A DNA stretch of 64,000 nucleotides, from NCBI GenBank assembly GCA_942491535.1, contig CALOBV010000005.1, positions 1-64,000 on the forward strand, given 5' to 3'. Positions within the stretch are counted from its first letter, which is position 1. The number at the start of each line of letters is the position of its first letter. The notes beneath the pieces are model-generated. The model was not told the DNA's origin, did not search any database, and worked only from the letters and a program-made list of their open reading frames with translations. The position numbers were made by a program, and so were the translations under genes. The DNA comes from JAUVKT01 sp942491535. GTDB taxonomy: Bacteria > Bacteroidota > Bacteroidia > Bacteroidales > VadinHA17. Shown here piece after piece: positions 53,341 to 63,098 of the stretch.

Positions 53341-54111
53341 ATGAAAGAGATTTTCTTGTTATCGGCAATCATAATCCTGATCTATGTAACATGCTGGTTT
53401 GTATTAGCGATATTTCTGAATCGAAACGACATTGTAGATATTGCGTGGGGAGGCGGGTATGTTGTACTTATAATCTACTATCTTCTTACCAGAGACCTAT
53501 CGCCCCGGGCCATTCTTATGTCAGCACTTATTGTAGTATGGGGGATTAGGCTGATAATCTACGTATACTTAAGGAACAGGGGTAAGAAAGAAGATTTCAG
53601 GTATCTTAACTGGAGAAATACCTGGAAGCTGTTCTACCTGAGGTCTTACTTCCAGATATTTATACTTCAGGGAACTCTTCTTCTTGTAATCATTTCGCCC
53701 TTAACCATATTATTTGCTGCCGCTAAGCAGCCTGAATTAGGGATATATGATCTTATAGGTAGCCTGGTATGGATTATAGGCTTTGCCTTTGAGGTAGTTG
53801 GAGATTACCAGCTGGCTAAGTTCAAAATGAATCCGGACAATAAGGGTAAGATAATGAGTAGCGGCTTATGGAAATATACCCGCCATCCAAACTATTTTGG
53901 CGAAGTATTGCTCTGGTGGGGAATCTTTATTATTTCGATACCTTCAACTTATTCTGTATATGGCCTGATTGGGCCTGTAACTATCTCAATTCTAATAATG
54001 TTTGTCTCGGGTGTACCCATGCTTGAAGAAAAGTATAAGGGTAATCCTGAGTTTGAAGCATACAAGAAGAAAACAAGCAAATTCTTTCCATTGCCATCGA
54101 GAAAAGTATGA
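53341..54111 (+). CDS. DUF1295 membrane protein (steroid 5-alpha-reductase-like)
   Basis: 256 residues with six to seven membrane helices. The C-terminal domain SSGLWKYTRHPNYFGEVLLWWGIF, including the NADPH/SAM-contact RHPNYFGE, and VPMLEEKYKGNPEFEAYKKKTSKFFPLP identify DUF1295, related to steroid 5-alpha reductases and ICMT-type enzymes. Substrate unknown, probably a membrane lipid. It ends the run that starts with the DUF302 gene. Confidence 0.88.
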   Translation: MKEIFLLSAIIILIYVTCWFVLAIFLNRNDIVDIAWGGGYVVLIIYYLLTRDLSPRAILMSALIVVWGIRLIIYVYLRNRGKKEDFRYLNWRNTWKLFYLRSYFQIFILQGTLLLVIISPLTILFAAAKQPELGIYDLIGSLVWIIGFAFEVVGDYQLAKFKMNPDNKGKIMSSGLWKYTRHPNYFGEVLLWWGIFIISIPSTYSVYGLIGPVTISILIMFVSGVPMLEEKYKGNPEFEAYKKKTSKFFPLPSRKV

Positions 54112-54200
54112 CCTGAAACAGATTACAAATAATTGTGTTCTGTTCTTATTAAAGACTATTGGATATCAATGGCTATTGACTATTTTTAGCAGATAAAAAT

Positions 54201-55163
54201 ATGATATCAGACAACTCCTCCCCTATGAACAAACGTACCTTTCTGCAATACTTAAAAATAAACCTGATAACATCCTTAGTTGTAATAACTTTTGCCTTCC
54301 TGGAGTATAGATTTATACTCGGGCATGAGTTTAAACTGGTTGATTATATTATACCTGTAATTGTAGGAATTCTCTTTGGTACACTGATTGCCCGAAACAG
54401 GATTCTCGCAAAGAAGCTGGCTGTAGAGCGAGAGCTGGTACTTGAAAAGAATAAAAAGATACACAGCTATATCGGAACAATTGTTCACGATCTTAAATCT
54501 CCACTATCTGCCATTAGTAGTTTGCTGGATCTGTTCTGTGAGGATTGTCAGACTCTTGATGAAGAACAGAAGGAGTTTCTTTCACTTATGAAGCAGAGCA
54601 CCTCTTCGATGCTTGAAAATATCGGACTTATCCTGGATAATACAAGATTGGAAGCCGGAGTAAAACCTGATCACCTCGAAATTGGAAATCCTTATTATAC
54701 GATTCAATCAACAATCGATAAGTATATAATTGAAGCAATCAACAAGAGCATTTCTATACAACGAATAGTTGATAAGAACCTTCCACATATCGAATATGAT
54801 AAAAATACACTTGACAGGATCCTTTCGAACCTGATCAGTAATGCCATCAAGTATTCTCCACCAAATACACAGGTGAAGATTTACACAGAATTACTCTCAG
54901 ACAGATTAAATCTTGTTGTTAAAGATGAGGGTCTTGGTATGTCGGAAAAGGATCTTGAAAATGTATTTCTGGAATTCAAAAAACTGAGTGCCCAGCCTAC
55001 TGGTGCTGAAAGTTCAACAGGCTTAGGATTATCAATAGCCAAACGTCTTGTTGAGCAACTTGGTGGAGAGATTGTTGCCCATTCTGAAGGGAAAAACAAG
55101 GGCTCAGCATTTGAAGTAAAACTGAAAATTATCAACTCCAAACAAACCAGGCTACCAGAATAG
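54201..55163 (+). CDS. Orphan sensor histidine kinase
   Basis: 320 residues. Two membrane helices (residues 20-38 and 48-62) with a very short outside loop, then a HisKA domain with phosphoacceptor His96 (TIVHDLKSPLSAISSLLDLF) and an HATPase_c domain with N box (NLISNAIKYS), G1 (DEGLGMSEKDLENVF) and G2 (STGLGLSIAKRLVEQLGG). The lack of a sensory domain suggests it senses the membrane or a partner. No response regulator is adjacent. Confidence 0.92.
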   Translation: MISDNSSPMNKRTFLQYLKINLITSLVVITFAFLEYRFILGHEFKLVDYIIPVIVGILFGTLIARNRILAKKLAVERELVLEKNKKIHSYIGTIVHDLKSPLSAISSLLDLFCEDCQTLDEEQKEFLSLMKQSTSSMLENIGLILDNTRLEAGVKPDHLEIGNPYYTIQSTIDKYIIEAINKSISIQRIVDKNLPHIEYDKNTLDRILSNLISNAIKYSPPNTQVKIYTELLSDRLNLVVKDEGLGMSEKDLENVFLEFKKLSAQPTGAESSTGLGLSIAKRLVEQLGGEIVAHSEGKNKGSAFEVKLKIINSKQTRLPE

Positions 55164-55218
55164 CATAGTGGGCTTCTAAAACTAAAATGATAACTTTATC
55201 ATCTTAGATCTATTTCAA

Positions 55219-57423
55219 ATGGAAAATATTTATCTTGATTATAATGCTACCACTCCTATAGATAAAGAAGTAGCAAAGGCCATGAAGCCTTATCTCGAAG
55301 ATTATTTTGGGAATCCATCAAGCATTCACTCTTTCGGAACTAAAACCAAGCTTGCTATTGAAGAGGCCCGCAGGCAGGTTGCATCTATGCTTGCTTGTGA
55401 AGCCTCGGAAATAATATTTACAAGTGGAGGGACGGAGTCCAATAACATGGCTGTAAAGGGTGTAGCATATGCAAACAGGTCTAAGGGTAATCATATAATA
55501 ACCTCCTCTGTTGAACATCCTGCCATATTCGAGGTTTGTAAATATCTTGAGAAAACAGGGTTCAGGATTACCTGGATCCCGGTAGATGAATTCGGAATGG
55601 TAAATCCCGACGATATAGAATCGGCAATTACCCCTGAAACCATCCTGATTACAATTATGCATGCCAATAATGAAGTTGGAACGATACAGCCTATAAGCGA
55701 AATTGGAGCGATTGCGAAAAAACATAGTATTACCTTCCATTCTGATGCAGCCCAGTCTGCCGGGAAAATACCATGCGATGTAAATAAGCTTGGAGTAGAT
55801 CTTCTTAGTATTGCCGGGCATAAACTTTATTCCCCAAAGGGAATTGGAGCCTTATATATCAGGGATGGTATTACAATCGAAAAAATAATGCACGGTGCCG
55901 ATCATGAACAAAATATGAGGGCAGGAACAGAGAATGTGCTTGAGATAGTGGGTCTGGGAAAGGCCTGTGAATTAGCAAAGAATAAGCTCAAAGATTATTC
56001 ATCCCATTACTCTGAGATGAGAAACCTGCTCTGGAAATTACTTAATGATAATCTTGATGGACTAAAATTAAACGGACATCCCGACAGGAGACTTCCAAAT
56101 ACTTTAAGCGTTTCCTTTCAGGGTATTGAAGCCAATACCCTGGTTGCAAGGCTTGATAAGGTTGCAGCATCAGCGGGAGCCGCATGCCATGCAGAAAGCA
56201 TAGATGTTTCGGCCGTTCTTGAAGCGATGAAGGTACCCATAGAGTTCGCTATGGGAACAGTAAGGTTCTCAACAGGCAGGGGCAACACTGAAGAAAATAT
56301 TAATATTGCAGGAAGCGAGATAATTGAAAAAGTAAGATCCTTAATGCCTGATTCAAAAGATGCAAAGAATGTCGTTAAACCCGGAATAACTGATATTAAA
56401 CTGACTTCTTATACCCATGGCCTGGGTTGCGCCTGCAAGATTGAGCCACGTAAACTTGAAAAAGTTCTTAAGTCCATTAAGCTGAAAGAAGATATTAATA
56501 TACTTGTTGGAACAGAAACATCTGACGATGCAACAGTATACAGAATCAGCGACGATCTTGCACTGGTTCAAACGCTTGATTTCTTTACACCCATAGTAGA
56601 TGACCCTTATCATTTCGGAGCGATAGCTGCAGCCAATGCTTTAAGTGATATTTATGCAATGGGCGCTAAACCAATCTTCGCACTAAATATCGTTGGATTT
56701 CCTGAGGACACATTACCTATGGAGGTTCTTGAGCAGATTCTTCTGGGGGCCAATGATAAGGCACATGAAGCAGGGATAAATGTCCTGGGTGGACATACCA
56801 TAGAAGATCCGGAGCCTAAATACGGAATGGTGGTAAGCGGACTGGTTCATCCGGAGAAAATCATCAAAAACAAAGGCGCCGCTGAAGGAGACATGCTGAT
56901 TTTAACCAAAGCTATTGGGACGGGAATATTAACAACTGCTTTAAAGAGGGGGCTTGTAGATAGCAAACTAAGCTCACTGCTAATAGAGATTATGTCAGAA
57001 CTTAACAGGACAGCGGCTGAAATAATGATTAAGTACAATGCACATGCCTGCACCGACATAAGCGGATTCGGCCTCCTGGGACATTTAAGAGAGATGAGCA
57101 AGGCCTCTGGTATGGATGTTGAAATTGATTTTCGAAAAGTACCACTGATAGAAAAGGTAAAAGATTTTGCAGCTGCAGGAACTATACCGGGAGGTACTTA
57201 TAAAAACCTTGACTGGGTAGAATCCGATGTTGATTTCGGAAAACAGAGCAAAATAAATAAGCTTATCCTGTGCGATGCACAGACTTCAGGAGGATTGCTT
57301 ATTGCTGTCGGTCCTGATTATGCAATGGAATTGCTCGGGGAGCTCAGGGCGGCAGGTCTTGATAGGGCATCGATAATTGGTAAAGTTAAGAAAGAGGGTA
57401 AGGGTAACATCAGTATAGTGTAG
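55219..57423 (+). CDS. selD: Cysteine desulfurase-selenide water dikinase fusion (NifS-SelD)
   Basis: 734 residues in two enzymes. Residues 1 to about 375 are a NifS/SufS-type cysteine desulfurase or selenocysteine lyase: LDYNATTPIDKEV, FTSGGTESNN, SVEHPA, HSDAAQSAGKIP, PLP Lys202 (IAGHKLYSPKG) and catalytic Cys323 in ASAGAACHAES. Residues about 390-734 are SelD, with the selenium-handling Cys404 (THGLGCACKI; a Cys, not UGA-coded Sec), Lys407 and SGFGLLGHL near 615. The first domain could release selenide from selenocysteine and hand it straight to SelD for selenophosphate. No selA, selB, tRNA-Sec or selU is in the window, so the end use (Sec, selenouridine or a Mo-cofactor) is open. Confidence 0.93.
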   Translation: MENIYLDYNATTPIDKEVAKAMKPYLEDYFGNPSSIHSFGTKTKLAIEEARRQVASMLACEASEIIFTSGGTESNNMAVKGVAYANRSKGNHIITSSVEHPAIFEVCKYLEKTGFRITWIPVDEFGMVNPDDIESAITPETILITIMHANNEVGTIQPISEIGAIAKKHSITFHSDAAQSAGKIPCDVNKLGVDLLSIAGHKLYSPKGIGALYIRDGITIEKIMHGADHEQNMRAGTENVLEIVGLGKACELAKNKLKDYSSHYSEMRNLLWKLLNDNLDGLKLNGHPDRRLPNTLSVSFQGIEANTLVARLDKVAASAGAACHAESIDVSAVLEAMKVPIEFAMGTVRFSTGRGNTEENINIAGSEIIEKVRSLMPDSKDAKNVVKPGITDIKLTSYTHGLGCACKIEPRKLEKVLKSIKLKEDINILVGTETSDDATVYRISDDLALVQTLDFFTPIVDDPYHFGAIAAANALSDIYAMGAKPIFALNIVGFPEDTLPMEVLEQILLGANDKAHEAGINVLGGHTIEDPEPKYGMVVSGLVHPEKIIKNKGAAEGDMLILTKAIGTGILTTALKRGLVDSKLSSLLIEIMSELNRTAAEIMIKYNAHACTDISGFGLLGHLREMSKASGMDVEIDFRKVPLIEKVKDFAAAGTIPGGTYKNLDWVESDVDFGKQSKINKLILCDAQTSGGLLIAVGPDYAMELLGELRAAGLDRASIIGKVKKEGKGNISIV

Positions 57424-57518
57424 GCAAAACAGCTCTTAATTAACTACTTAAGGGATTAGTAATAAAGAATCAGGAACATCTGACCTGAATCTTTGTTAGT
57501 TAATAAAAGATCTAATAG

Positions 57519-58427
57519 ATGAAGCTAAGTGATAAAGGTAAGGGCTATGCGTTTGCACTGATTGCCACCCTGGCGATGGCAAATGTTTATGTATTCAGCA
57601 AGGCAGCCCTGAATGAACTAAATCTGTTTCAATTCGGCTTTTTCTGGTTTGGTCTTGCCATAGTGTGGAATGTGATCTATGCCATACCCGCAGGCAAGGT
57701 GAAAGTTGCCAGGGAACTAAAGAAAAAACAATTAAAACTATTACTCCTACTCGGTTTAATAGAAGTAATCGGGACAAGCTTCTTTTTCATATCTATTGAG
57801 ACAAGCAATAACCCTGCGGTAATGTCATTCCTTCAAAATATGACTCCCCTGTTTGTAATTCTTATGGGAGTAACAATACTGAGCGAGAAATTCACACTCT
57901 GGCAGGTAGCAGGAATGATAGTTACTCTTGGTGGTGCAGTAATAACAAGTTTTTCAGGATCGATAAAGGGTGAAGGATTTTTTGTTCCAGGAACCGGTTT
58001 TATGATGGCCTCAACATTTTTTATAGCTGTTGGTCTGATTATTTCAAGAATGTATATTAAGAAACTTGATCCGGGATTGCTATCACTTAACAGGTCTGTT
58101 TATCTTTTTGTGCTTGCAGCAATACTGATGATTGTAAATAAGGAGTCATTTGTTATAAGCAATAAGGCACTATTTAATGTCGCTATAGGATCGCTTGTGG
58201 GGCCCTTCCTTACAGCAATTTCAAATTACAGTGCAATAAAATATATTGAAGCATCCAAGTCATCAATAGTCCAGAGTTCAAAAGGTCTGTTTGTCACCAT
58301 TGGTGCCTGGTTCTATTTCAGCACCATACCGCATGCCTATCAGCTGGTGGGTGGAATAGTTACCATAGTGGGTGTGGTTATATTAATTACTGCCAGAGAC
58401 CATATAGGTTCTAAAAAGAATAGTTAA
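57519..58427 (+). CDS. EamA-family (DMT) transporter
   Basis: 302 residues with about ten membrane helices in two EamA repeats; the second ends YQLVGGIVTIVGVVILITARD. Family members export amino acids, nucleosides, metabolites or drugs. It begins 95 bp after the NifS-SelD gene in the same direction. The substrate is unknown. Confidence 0.88.
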   Translation: MKLSDKGKGYAFALIATLAMANVYVFSKAALNELNLFQFGFFWFGLAIVWNVIYAIPAGKVKVARELKKKQLKLLLLLGLIEVIGTSFFFISIETSNNPAVMSFLQNMTPLFVILMGVTILSEKFTLWQVAGMIVTLGGAVITSFSGSIKGEGFFVPGTGFMMASTFFIAVGLIISRMYIKKLDPGLLSLNRSVYLFVLAAILMIVNKESFVISNKALFNVAIGSLVGPFLTAISNYSAIKYIEASKSSIVQSSKGLFVTIGAWFYFSTIPHAYQLVGGIVTIVGVVILITARDHIGSKKNS

Positions 58428-58488
58428 CAGCTCGACTTTTTCATATCAATACCTGTTCCAGGGTATATATTATTATATTTAATAATAT

Positions 58489-58496
58489 TAACTTTG
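58489..58496 (+). promoter_or_regulatory. Probable -7 promoter element of the tricorn-like protease gene
   Basis: TAACTTTG fits TAnnTTTG and is 31 bp upstream of the start codon at 58528; an AT-rich tract precedes it. No -33 TTTG is clear. Confidence 0.5.
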
Positions 58497-58527
58497 CTTA
58501 TCTGAAAAACTAATTATAACCTAAACT

Positions 58528-61500
58528 ATGAATAAACTTTACCTAGTAATACTATTAGTATTATCAAGCATTTCAACAGAAGCTCAAAATACTGCCGGGT
58601 GGATAAGGCAATCTGCTATTTCGCCCGATGGTTCACAAATAGCTTTCTCTTATCAGGGAGATATTTTCCTTGTGTCAGCAGAAGGAGGAGAAGCTACAGC
58701 TTTAACATTTAACACTGCACACGACTTTATGCCAGTATGGAGTAAGGACGGAAATATGATAAGCTTCGCTTCTAACAGGTATGGAAACTTTGATGTTTTT
58801 GTAAGTGATATTAAAACAGGAAAACTTACAAGACTTACTTATCATTCGAATGATGAATATCCATACAGTTTTAGTAGCGACAACACAAAAGTGATTTTCG
58901 GAGGACAGAGGCTGGATGATGTTAATCACCGTCAATTCCCAACCGGATCACAACCTGAAACATATATTGTACCTGTTGGTGGAGGTTGGATTTCGCAGCT
59001 TTGGACAATACCTGCCGAAGATGTTCAATGCAGTCCGGATGGACTTAGCATGATCTACCATGATAAAAAGGGAGGAGAGAACGCATGGAGGAAGCACCAT
59101 ACTTCGTCGATTACAAGAGATATATGGCTTTATAATAAAACTGATAACAGTCATAAGCAAATTTCCAGTTTCAAGGGTGAAGACAGAAACCCGGTTTATG
59201 CGGGTAGCAATAATAGTTTTTATTACCTGAGCGAGGAGAGTGGTACATTTAATGTTCACAAAATGGCACTGGCACCGGGGTCGGGAAATACACAAATCAC
59301 TCATTTTGTTGACAATCCTGTTCGCTACCTCAGTGCTTCAGACAATGGTTTACTTTGCTTTACACAACATGGTGATATTTATACTCTTAAAGAAGACGGC
59401 AAAGAACAAAAACTAGATATACTGGTCAGAAGTGGTGAGAAGCAAAATAATAATTCTGTAATACCCGTAAGCGGAAGCATAAGTGAGATGTCGGTATCGC
59501 CTTCCGGGAAGGAAGTCGCATATATTGTCAGGGGAGAAGTATTTGTGTCGTCGGTTGAAAGTAAAATGACCAAAAGAATCACAAATACACCTGCGCAGGA
59601 GAAATTTGTTTCTTTTTCTCCTGATGGCAAGTCGATAGTATACGCAAGTGAAAGAAACTCTGTCTGGGGAATATATTCCAGCAGCAGGGTAAGAGATGAA
59701 GAACCTTACTTTTTTGCATCAACCCTTATCGAAGAGAAAAAAGTTATTGAAAACAATGAAGATAATTATCAGCCGATATATTCACCTGATGGACTCAGTA
59801 TTGCATATATTGAGAATAAGACAACTTTAAAAGTTCAGAATATTAAAAGCGGAGAAAGTAAAACCCTTCTGACATCAGACGAACTGGTATATATGCGCGA
59901 TGGCGATCAGTATTTCAAGTGGAGTCCGGATAGCAAATGGATTTTAGCCTCTTACTCTCCCCAGCTGGTAAATAGCGAGGTAATACTGGTAAAAGCTGAT
60001 GGATCAGAAAAATACATTAACCTGACTAAAAGCGGTTATGGTGATAATAATCCTGTATGGGCAAATGGAAGTAAACAGATACTCTGGTTCACAGACAGGG
60101 ATGGATTAAGAAGCTGGGCTAACAGTGGTAGCCGTCAGGCAGATGTTTACAGTATGTTCCTTACCCAGGATGCATGGGATAAGTTCAACATGACTAATGA
60201 AGAGTACTTGCTCCTTAAAGAAATAGAAGCTGAGAAGAAAAAAGAAGCTAAGAAGGATGAAGCCGCAAGCAAGAAAAAAAGCAAAAAAGAAACTGAAGTA
60301 AAAGACAGCCTGGAAGTTAAGATTGATTTTGATGGTCTTGAAGAAAGAAAGGCCAGGTTAACAATCCATTCATCTAACCTGAGTGATGCTGTATTATCAA
60401 AAGATGGAGAAACACTTTACTACCTTACCCGTTTTGAAAAAAATCTTAATATCTGGAGTACAAAACTTCGTACTAAAGAAACAGAGATGCTGATACCTCT
60501 TAATGCGAGATCGGCAAGCCTTGAATGGGATAAGGAAATGAAAAAATTATTTGTTCTCGCAGATGGAACAATCTCAACAATAGATTTAAAGACCAAAAAG
60601 AAAGAAGCGATAGCCACACAGGGAGAAGTTATGATGGACACCAGGGCGGAGAGAGAACAGATGTTTGAGCATGTATGGAAAAGAGTTAAAACCATGTTTT
60701 ATATCTCCACTTATCACGGAGCCGACTGGGATGCTGTTGGCGAAGCTTACAGGGAAAAACTCGATTATATAAGTAATGATTTAGAATTTACAGAGTTCTT
60801 ATCTGAGATGCTTGGAGAACTAAACGTTTCTCATTGTGGGGCCAGGTACAGGGGAAATAATCCTGCCGGCGACGAGACAGCTGCGCTTGGTATATTCTAT
60901 GACTACTCCTATAGTGGTAATGGTCTGAAAATAACCGAGATAATTAAAGATGGCCCGATGTACAAGGCTGATTTAAATGTTAAAAAGGGTGATATTATTA
61001 CTGAGATCGATGGTGAAGTAATAGACAGAGATATTGATGTTGCAGCATTGCTAAACCGGAAAGCAGGTAAATTTACTTCTCTGAAAATTAAGGATGCATC
61101 GGGAGCTTCATCGGAGCTTATAACAATTAAGCCAATCACACTAAGAGAAGAATCGACTCTCTTATATAATCGTTGGGTAAAGGCGAACGAGGAAGAAGTA
61201 GCCAGGTTAAGTAATGGCCGCTTGGGCTATATTCATATTCCGGGTATGGGAGATGGGCCTTATCGCAATACTTACGACAGGGTTATGGGTAGGTATCACG
61301 ACTGCGAGGCACTTATTGTTGACACAAGATTTAACGGAGGAGGCGACCTGGTATCTGACCTTGCAATGTTCCTTACCGGTGAGAAGTACATTGAATATGC
61401 GATTGAGTCGCGGCCTGTTGGCTACGAACCTACATTCAGGTGGACAAAACCTTCGGTTGCCATGGTAAACGAATCCAACTACAGCGACGGACACTGTTTT

Positions 61501-61770
61501 GCCTGTGGATATCAGAACCTTGGGATCGGAAAAATGATTGGTATGCCGGTACCTGGAACCTGCAGCTGGGCAGGATGGGAAATGCTACAGAACGGAACGA
61601 TTAACTGGGGTTCGATACCTGTGAGTGCAAAGAATGCAAAGGGTGAATGGCTGGAAAACAGGGAGACGGTACCTGACATTGTTGTTAAAAATATGCCGGG
61701 TAAAATTGACAATGGAATAGATCAGCAACTGGAAGCAGCTATTGATGAACTAATGAAATTAATTAATTAG
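58528..61770 (+). CDS. Tricorn-like S41 peptidase, exported
   Basis: 1080 residues with a signal peptide ending STEAQ. Two WD/TolB-type propellers (for example ISPDGSQIAFSYQGDIFLVSAEGGEATALTF and FSPDGKSIVYASERNSVWGIYSS) occupy roughly 25-690, interrupted by a Lys/Glu-rich linker near 570-590. A tricorn C1 helical domain with the general-base His (LGELNVSHCGARYRG), a PDZ domain (about 805-870, VKKGDIITEIDGEVIDRDI) and the S41 core follow: LIVDTRFNGGGDLVSD and NESNYSDGHCFA with the nucleophile Ser. Related proteins degrade peptides in the periplasm. Preceded by a good promoter, followed by a terminator. Confidence 0.92.
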   Translation: MNKLYLVILLVLSSISTEAQNTAGWIRQSAISPDGSQIAFSYQGDIFLVSAEGGEATALTFNTAHDFMPVWSKDGNMISFASNRYGNFDVFVSDIKTGKLTRLTYHSNDEYPYSFSSDNTKVIFGGQRLDDVNHRQFPTGSQPETYIVPVGGGWISQLWTIPAEDVQCSPDGLSMIYHDKKGGENAWRKHHTSSITRDIWLYNKTDNSHKQISSFKGEDRNPVYAGSNNSFYYLSEESGTFNVHKMALAPGSGNTQITHFVDNPVRYLSASDNGLLCFTQHGDIYTLKEDGKEQKLDILVRSGEKQNNNSVIPVSGSISEMSVSPSGKEVAYIVRGEVFVSSVESKMTKRITNTPAQEKFVSFSPDGKSIVYASERNSVWGIYSSSRVRDEEPYFFASTLIEEKKVIENNEDNYQPIYSPDGLSIAYIENKTTLKVQNIKSGESKTLLTSDELVYMRDGDQYFKWSPDSKWILASYSPQLVNSEVILVKADGSEKYINLTKSGYGDNNPVWANGSKQILWFTDRDGLRSWANSGSRQADVYSMFLTQDAWDKFNMTNEEYLLLKEIEAEKKKEAKKDEAASKKKSKKETEVKDSLEVKIDFDGLEERKARLTIHSSNLSDAVLSKDGETLYYLTRFEKNLNIWSTKLRTKETEMLIPLNARSASLEWDKEMKKLFVLADGTISTIDLKTKKKEAIATQGEVMMDTRAEREQMFEHVWKRVKTMFYISTYHGADWDAVGEAYREKLDYISNDLEFTEFLSEMLGELNVSHCGARYRGNNPAGDETAALGIFYDYSYSGNGLKITEIIKDGPMYKADLNVKKGDIITEIDGEVIDRDIDVAALLNRKAGKFTSLKIKDASGASSELITIKPITLREESTLLYNRWVKANEEEVARLSNGRLGYIHIPGMGDGPYRNTYDRVMGRYHDCEALIVDTRFNGGGDLVSDLAMFLTGEKYIEYAIESRPVGYEPTFRWTKPSVAMVNESNYSDGHCFACGYQNLGIGKMIGMPVPGTCSWAGWEMLQNGTINWGSIPVSAKNAKGEWLENRETVPDIVVKNMPGKIDNGIDQQLEAAIDELMKLIN

Positions 61771-61830
61771 CATCTGCGCTGAGATTATTTTCTGTCTAGT
61801 CCTAAATAAACTAAATTAACACTTTAAATT

Positions 61831-61869
61831 AACCGTATCAAGGTTCGCCCTGATACGGTTAGTTTTTTT
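61831..61869 (+). terminator. Rho-independent terminator
   Basis: AACCGTATCA and TGATACGGTT (61831-61840 and 61851-61860) form a perfect 10-bp stem with a 10-base loop, then AGTTTTTTT. It terminates the tricorn gene, and on the other strand sits right behind the transposase gene end (61868), so it may serve both directions. Confidence 0.88.
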
Positions 61870-62690
61870 ATAGCTTCTTAATTTTAATTTGTGCTTGCCT
61901 ATGCATTTGCTCAGGTGTTTTCATATGGCAAGAGTAATGAGGCCTTTTCTTATTATAGATCTCAACACTATTCTTGACTAAATCCTTCATAACGGGAAGC
62001 TTAACATTATAATTCTCTAATTGGAATTCTTGCTTTAAGATGCCGTTGACCCGCTCTGCAACTGCATTTGCGTAAGGGTCATACGACTCAGTCATACTGC
62101 ATTTTACTTTCCTTCTTACCAGAACTTTCTGATAATCATCACAGCAATACTGGATCCCCCTTTCATAGTGATGTATCAGTTTCTTTTTATAAGTGCGTTG
62201 CTTTAAACCCATCTTCAAGGCCCTTATTGCACCATAGCCTGGCTGGTGGATAGATCATATCCAACAATTTTTTCGAATAAGTATCAGTTACTAAAGCCAG
62301 GTACCGATGATTACCCCGGTTACCAATATATGTGATATCTGATGCCCATATTTGTTCTGGACGTACTGGTGTTACACTCTCAATTAAGTTCTTATGCTTG
62401 CGGAACCAATGATGTGAGTCTGTCGTTGTTCTATAACTTCTTTTGGGCTTTATGAGCATATGGTTAGCCTTTAGAATAGTAAAGAGCCTATCTCTTCCTA
62501 CTCCGATATCACTGAGTTTATCCTGAGCAAATAATAGAGTTTACGTGTACCTATGCGTGGCATTTGCTGGCGCACTTCCACTAACCATACCCACTACTTT
62601 GGATGCCTGTTACCTGCCTTTTTTCAAAGCCCGCTTGCTTCGATAATAAACCTGTCTGTTTACCCCAAACAATCTGCAGGTAGAGACTAG
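61868..62690 (-). pseudogene. IS3 OrfB transposase, multiply frameshifted and catalytically altered
   Basis: Fragments of one rve-type integrase. Segment 62187-62459 holds IWASDITYIGNRGNHRYLALVTDTYSKK with the first Asp and DTYS; frame is lost in an A6 run near 62275 and again near 62225, after which 61868-62218 continues with LIHHYERGIQYCCDDYQKVL and MTESYDPYANAVAERVNGIL (the last Glu). The second catalytic Asp of the usual HSDRG is replaced by Glu (HYERG). The N-terminal third (62460-62690) shows only scattered pieces with stops. Inactive. Confidence 0.87.
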
Positions 62691-63067
62691 CGTCTCTTTA
62701 GTCTTTTCTCGGTAATGGTCGATTGTTCGGGTGAGCATTTTTTTCTGATAGGAATGTTAAACTCTTTCTCCGCAAGGTCAATCATCATATCAAAAATGAT
62801 TGCTTTCTTGTCCGCTGCTTCTACTTGCTTCTCCAAAAATGCTTTTTGCTTCTCTAGAAGCTTAACTTTTTGCTCAAGCTCCAGTAGTTTTTGCTCCTGG
62901 GTCTTAGGCATATTCGAAGGGGTTTGATTCTCCCAATCAAAGGTACCATATTTTCGTAACCAGGAAGTTACGGTATTGCCACCTTGGATCCCGTATTTCC
63001 TTCTTGCAGCATAAATAGATAATTCTCCAGATTCAATTTCTTGAACAACTTGCAATTTAAAGGACAT
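62687..63067 (-). CDS. IS3 OrfA, helix-turn-helix transposase subunit
   Basis: 126 residues: a helix-turn-helix (FKLQVVQEIESGELSIYAARRKYGI then GNTVTSWLRKYG) followed by a leucine zipper coiled coil (QKLLELEQKVKLLEKQKAFLEKQVEAADKK). Intact, but without a functional OrfB. The same frame stays open upstream of 63067 (KRTQKDYS and further), and relatives I recall begin at MYVKRTQKDYS; here that ATG appears as GAG, so the family's usual start seems mutated. Confidence 0.85.
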   Translation of the reverse strand: MSFKLQVVQEIESGELSIYAARRKYGIQGGNTVTSWLRKYGTFDWENQTPSNMPKTQEQKLLELEQKVKLLEKQKAFLEKQVEAADKKAIIFDMMIDLAEKEFNIPIRKKCSPEQSTITEKRLKRR

Positions 63068-63098
63068 CGAATAATCCTTTTGTGTTCGTTTAACATAC

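Larger units (their letters stand above)
61868..63098 (-). mobile_element. Decayed IS3-family insertion sequence
   Basis: A minus-strand IS3 element with an OrfA helix-turn-helix/leucine-zipper gene and an OrfB DDE integrase that has lost its frame several times. The order, sizes and OrfA-OrfB overlap region match IS3. Convincing terminal inverted repeats were not found on either side; the right-hand end is so close to the degV stop that no room is left for one. The copy is thus probably truncated and immobile. Confidence 0.82.

Noticed and set aside
56425..56436. Possible selenocysteine codon in SelD
   Set aside because: The position is TGC (Cys), followed by GCC TGC; no in-frame TGA exists, so it is a Cys-type SelD.
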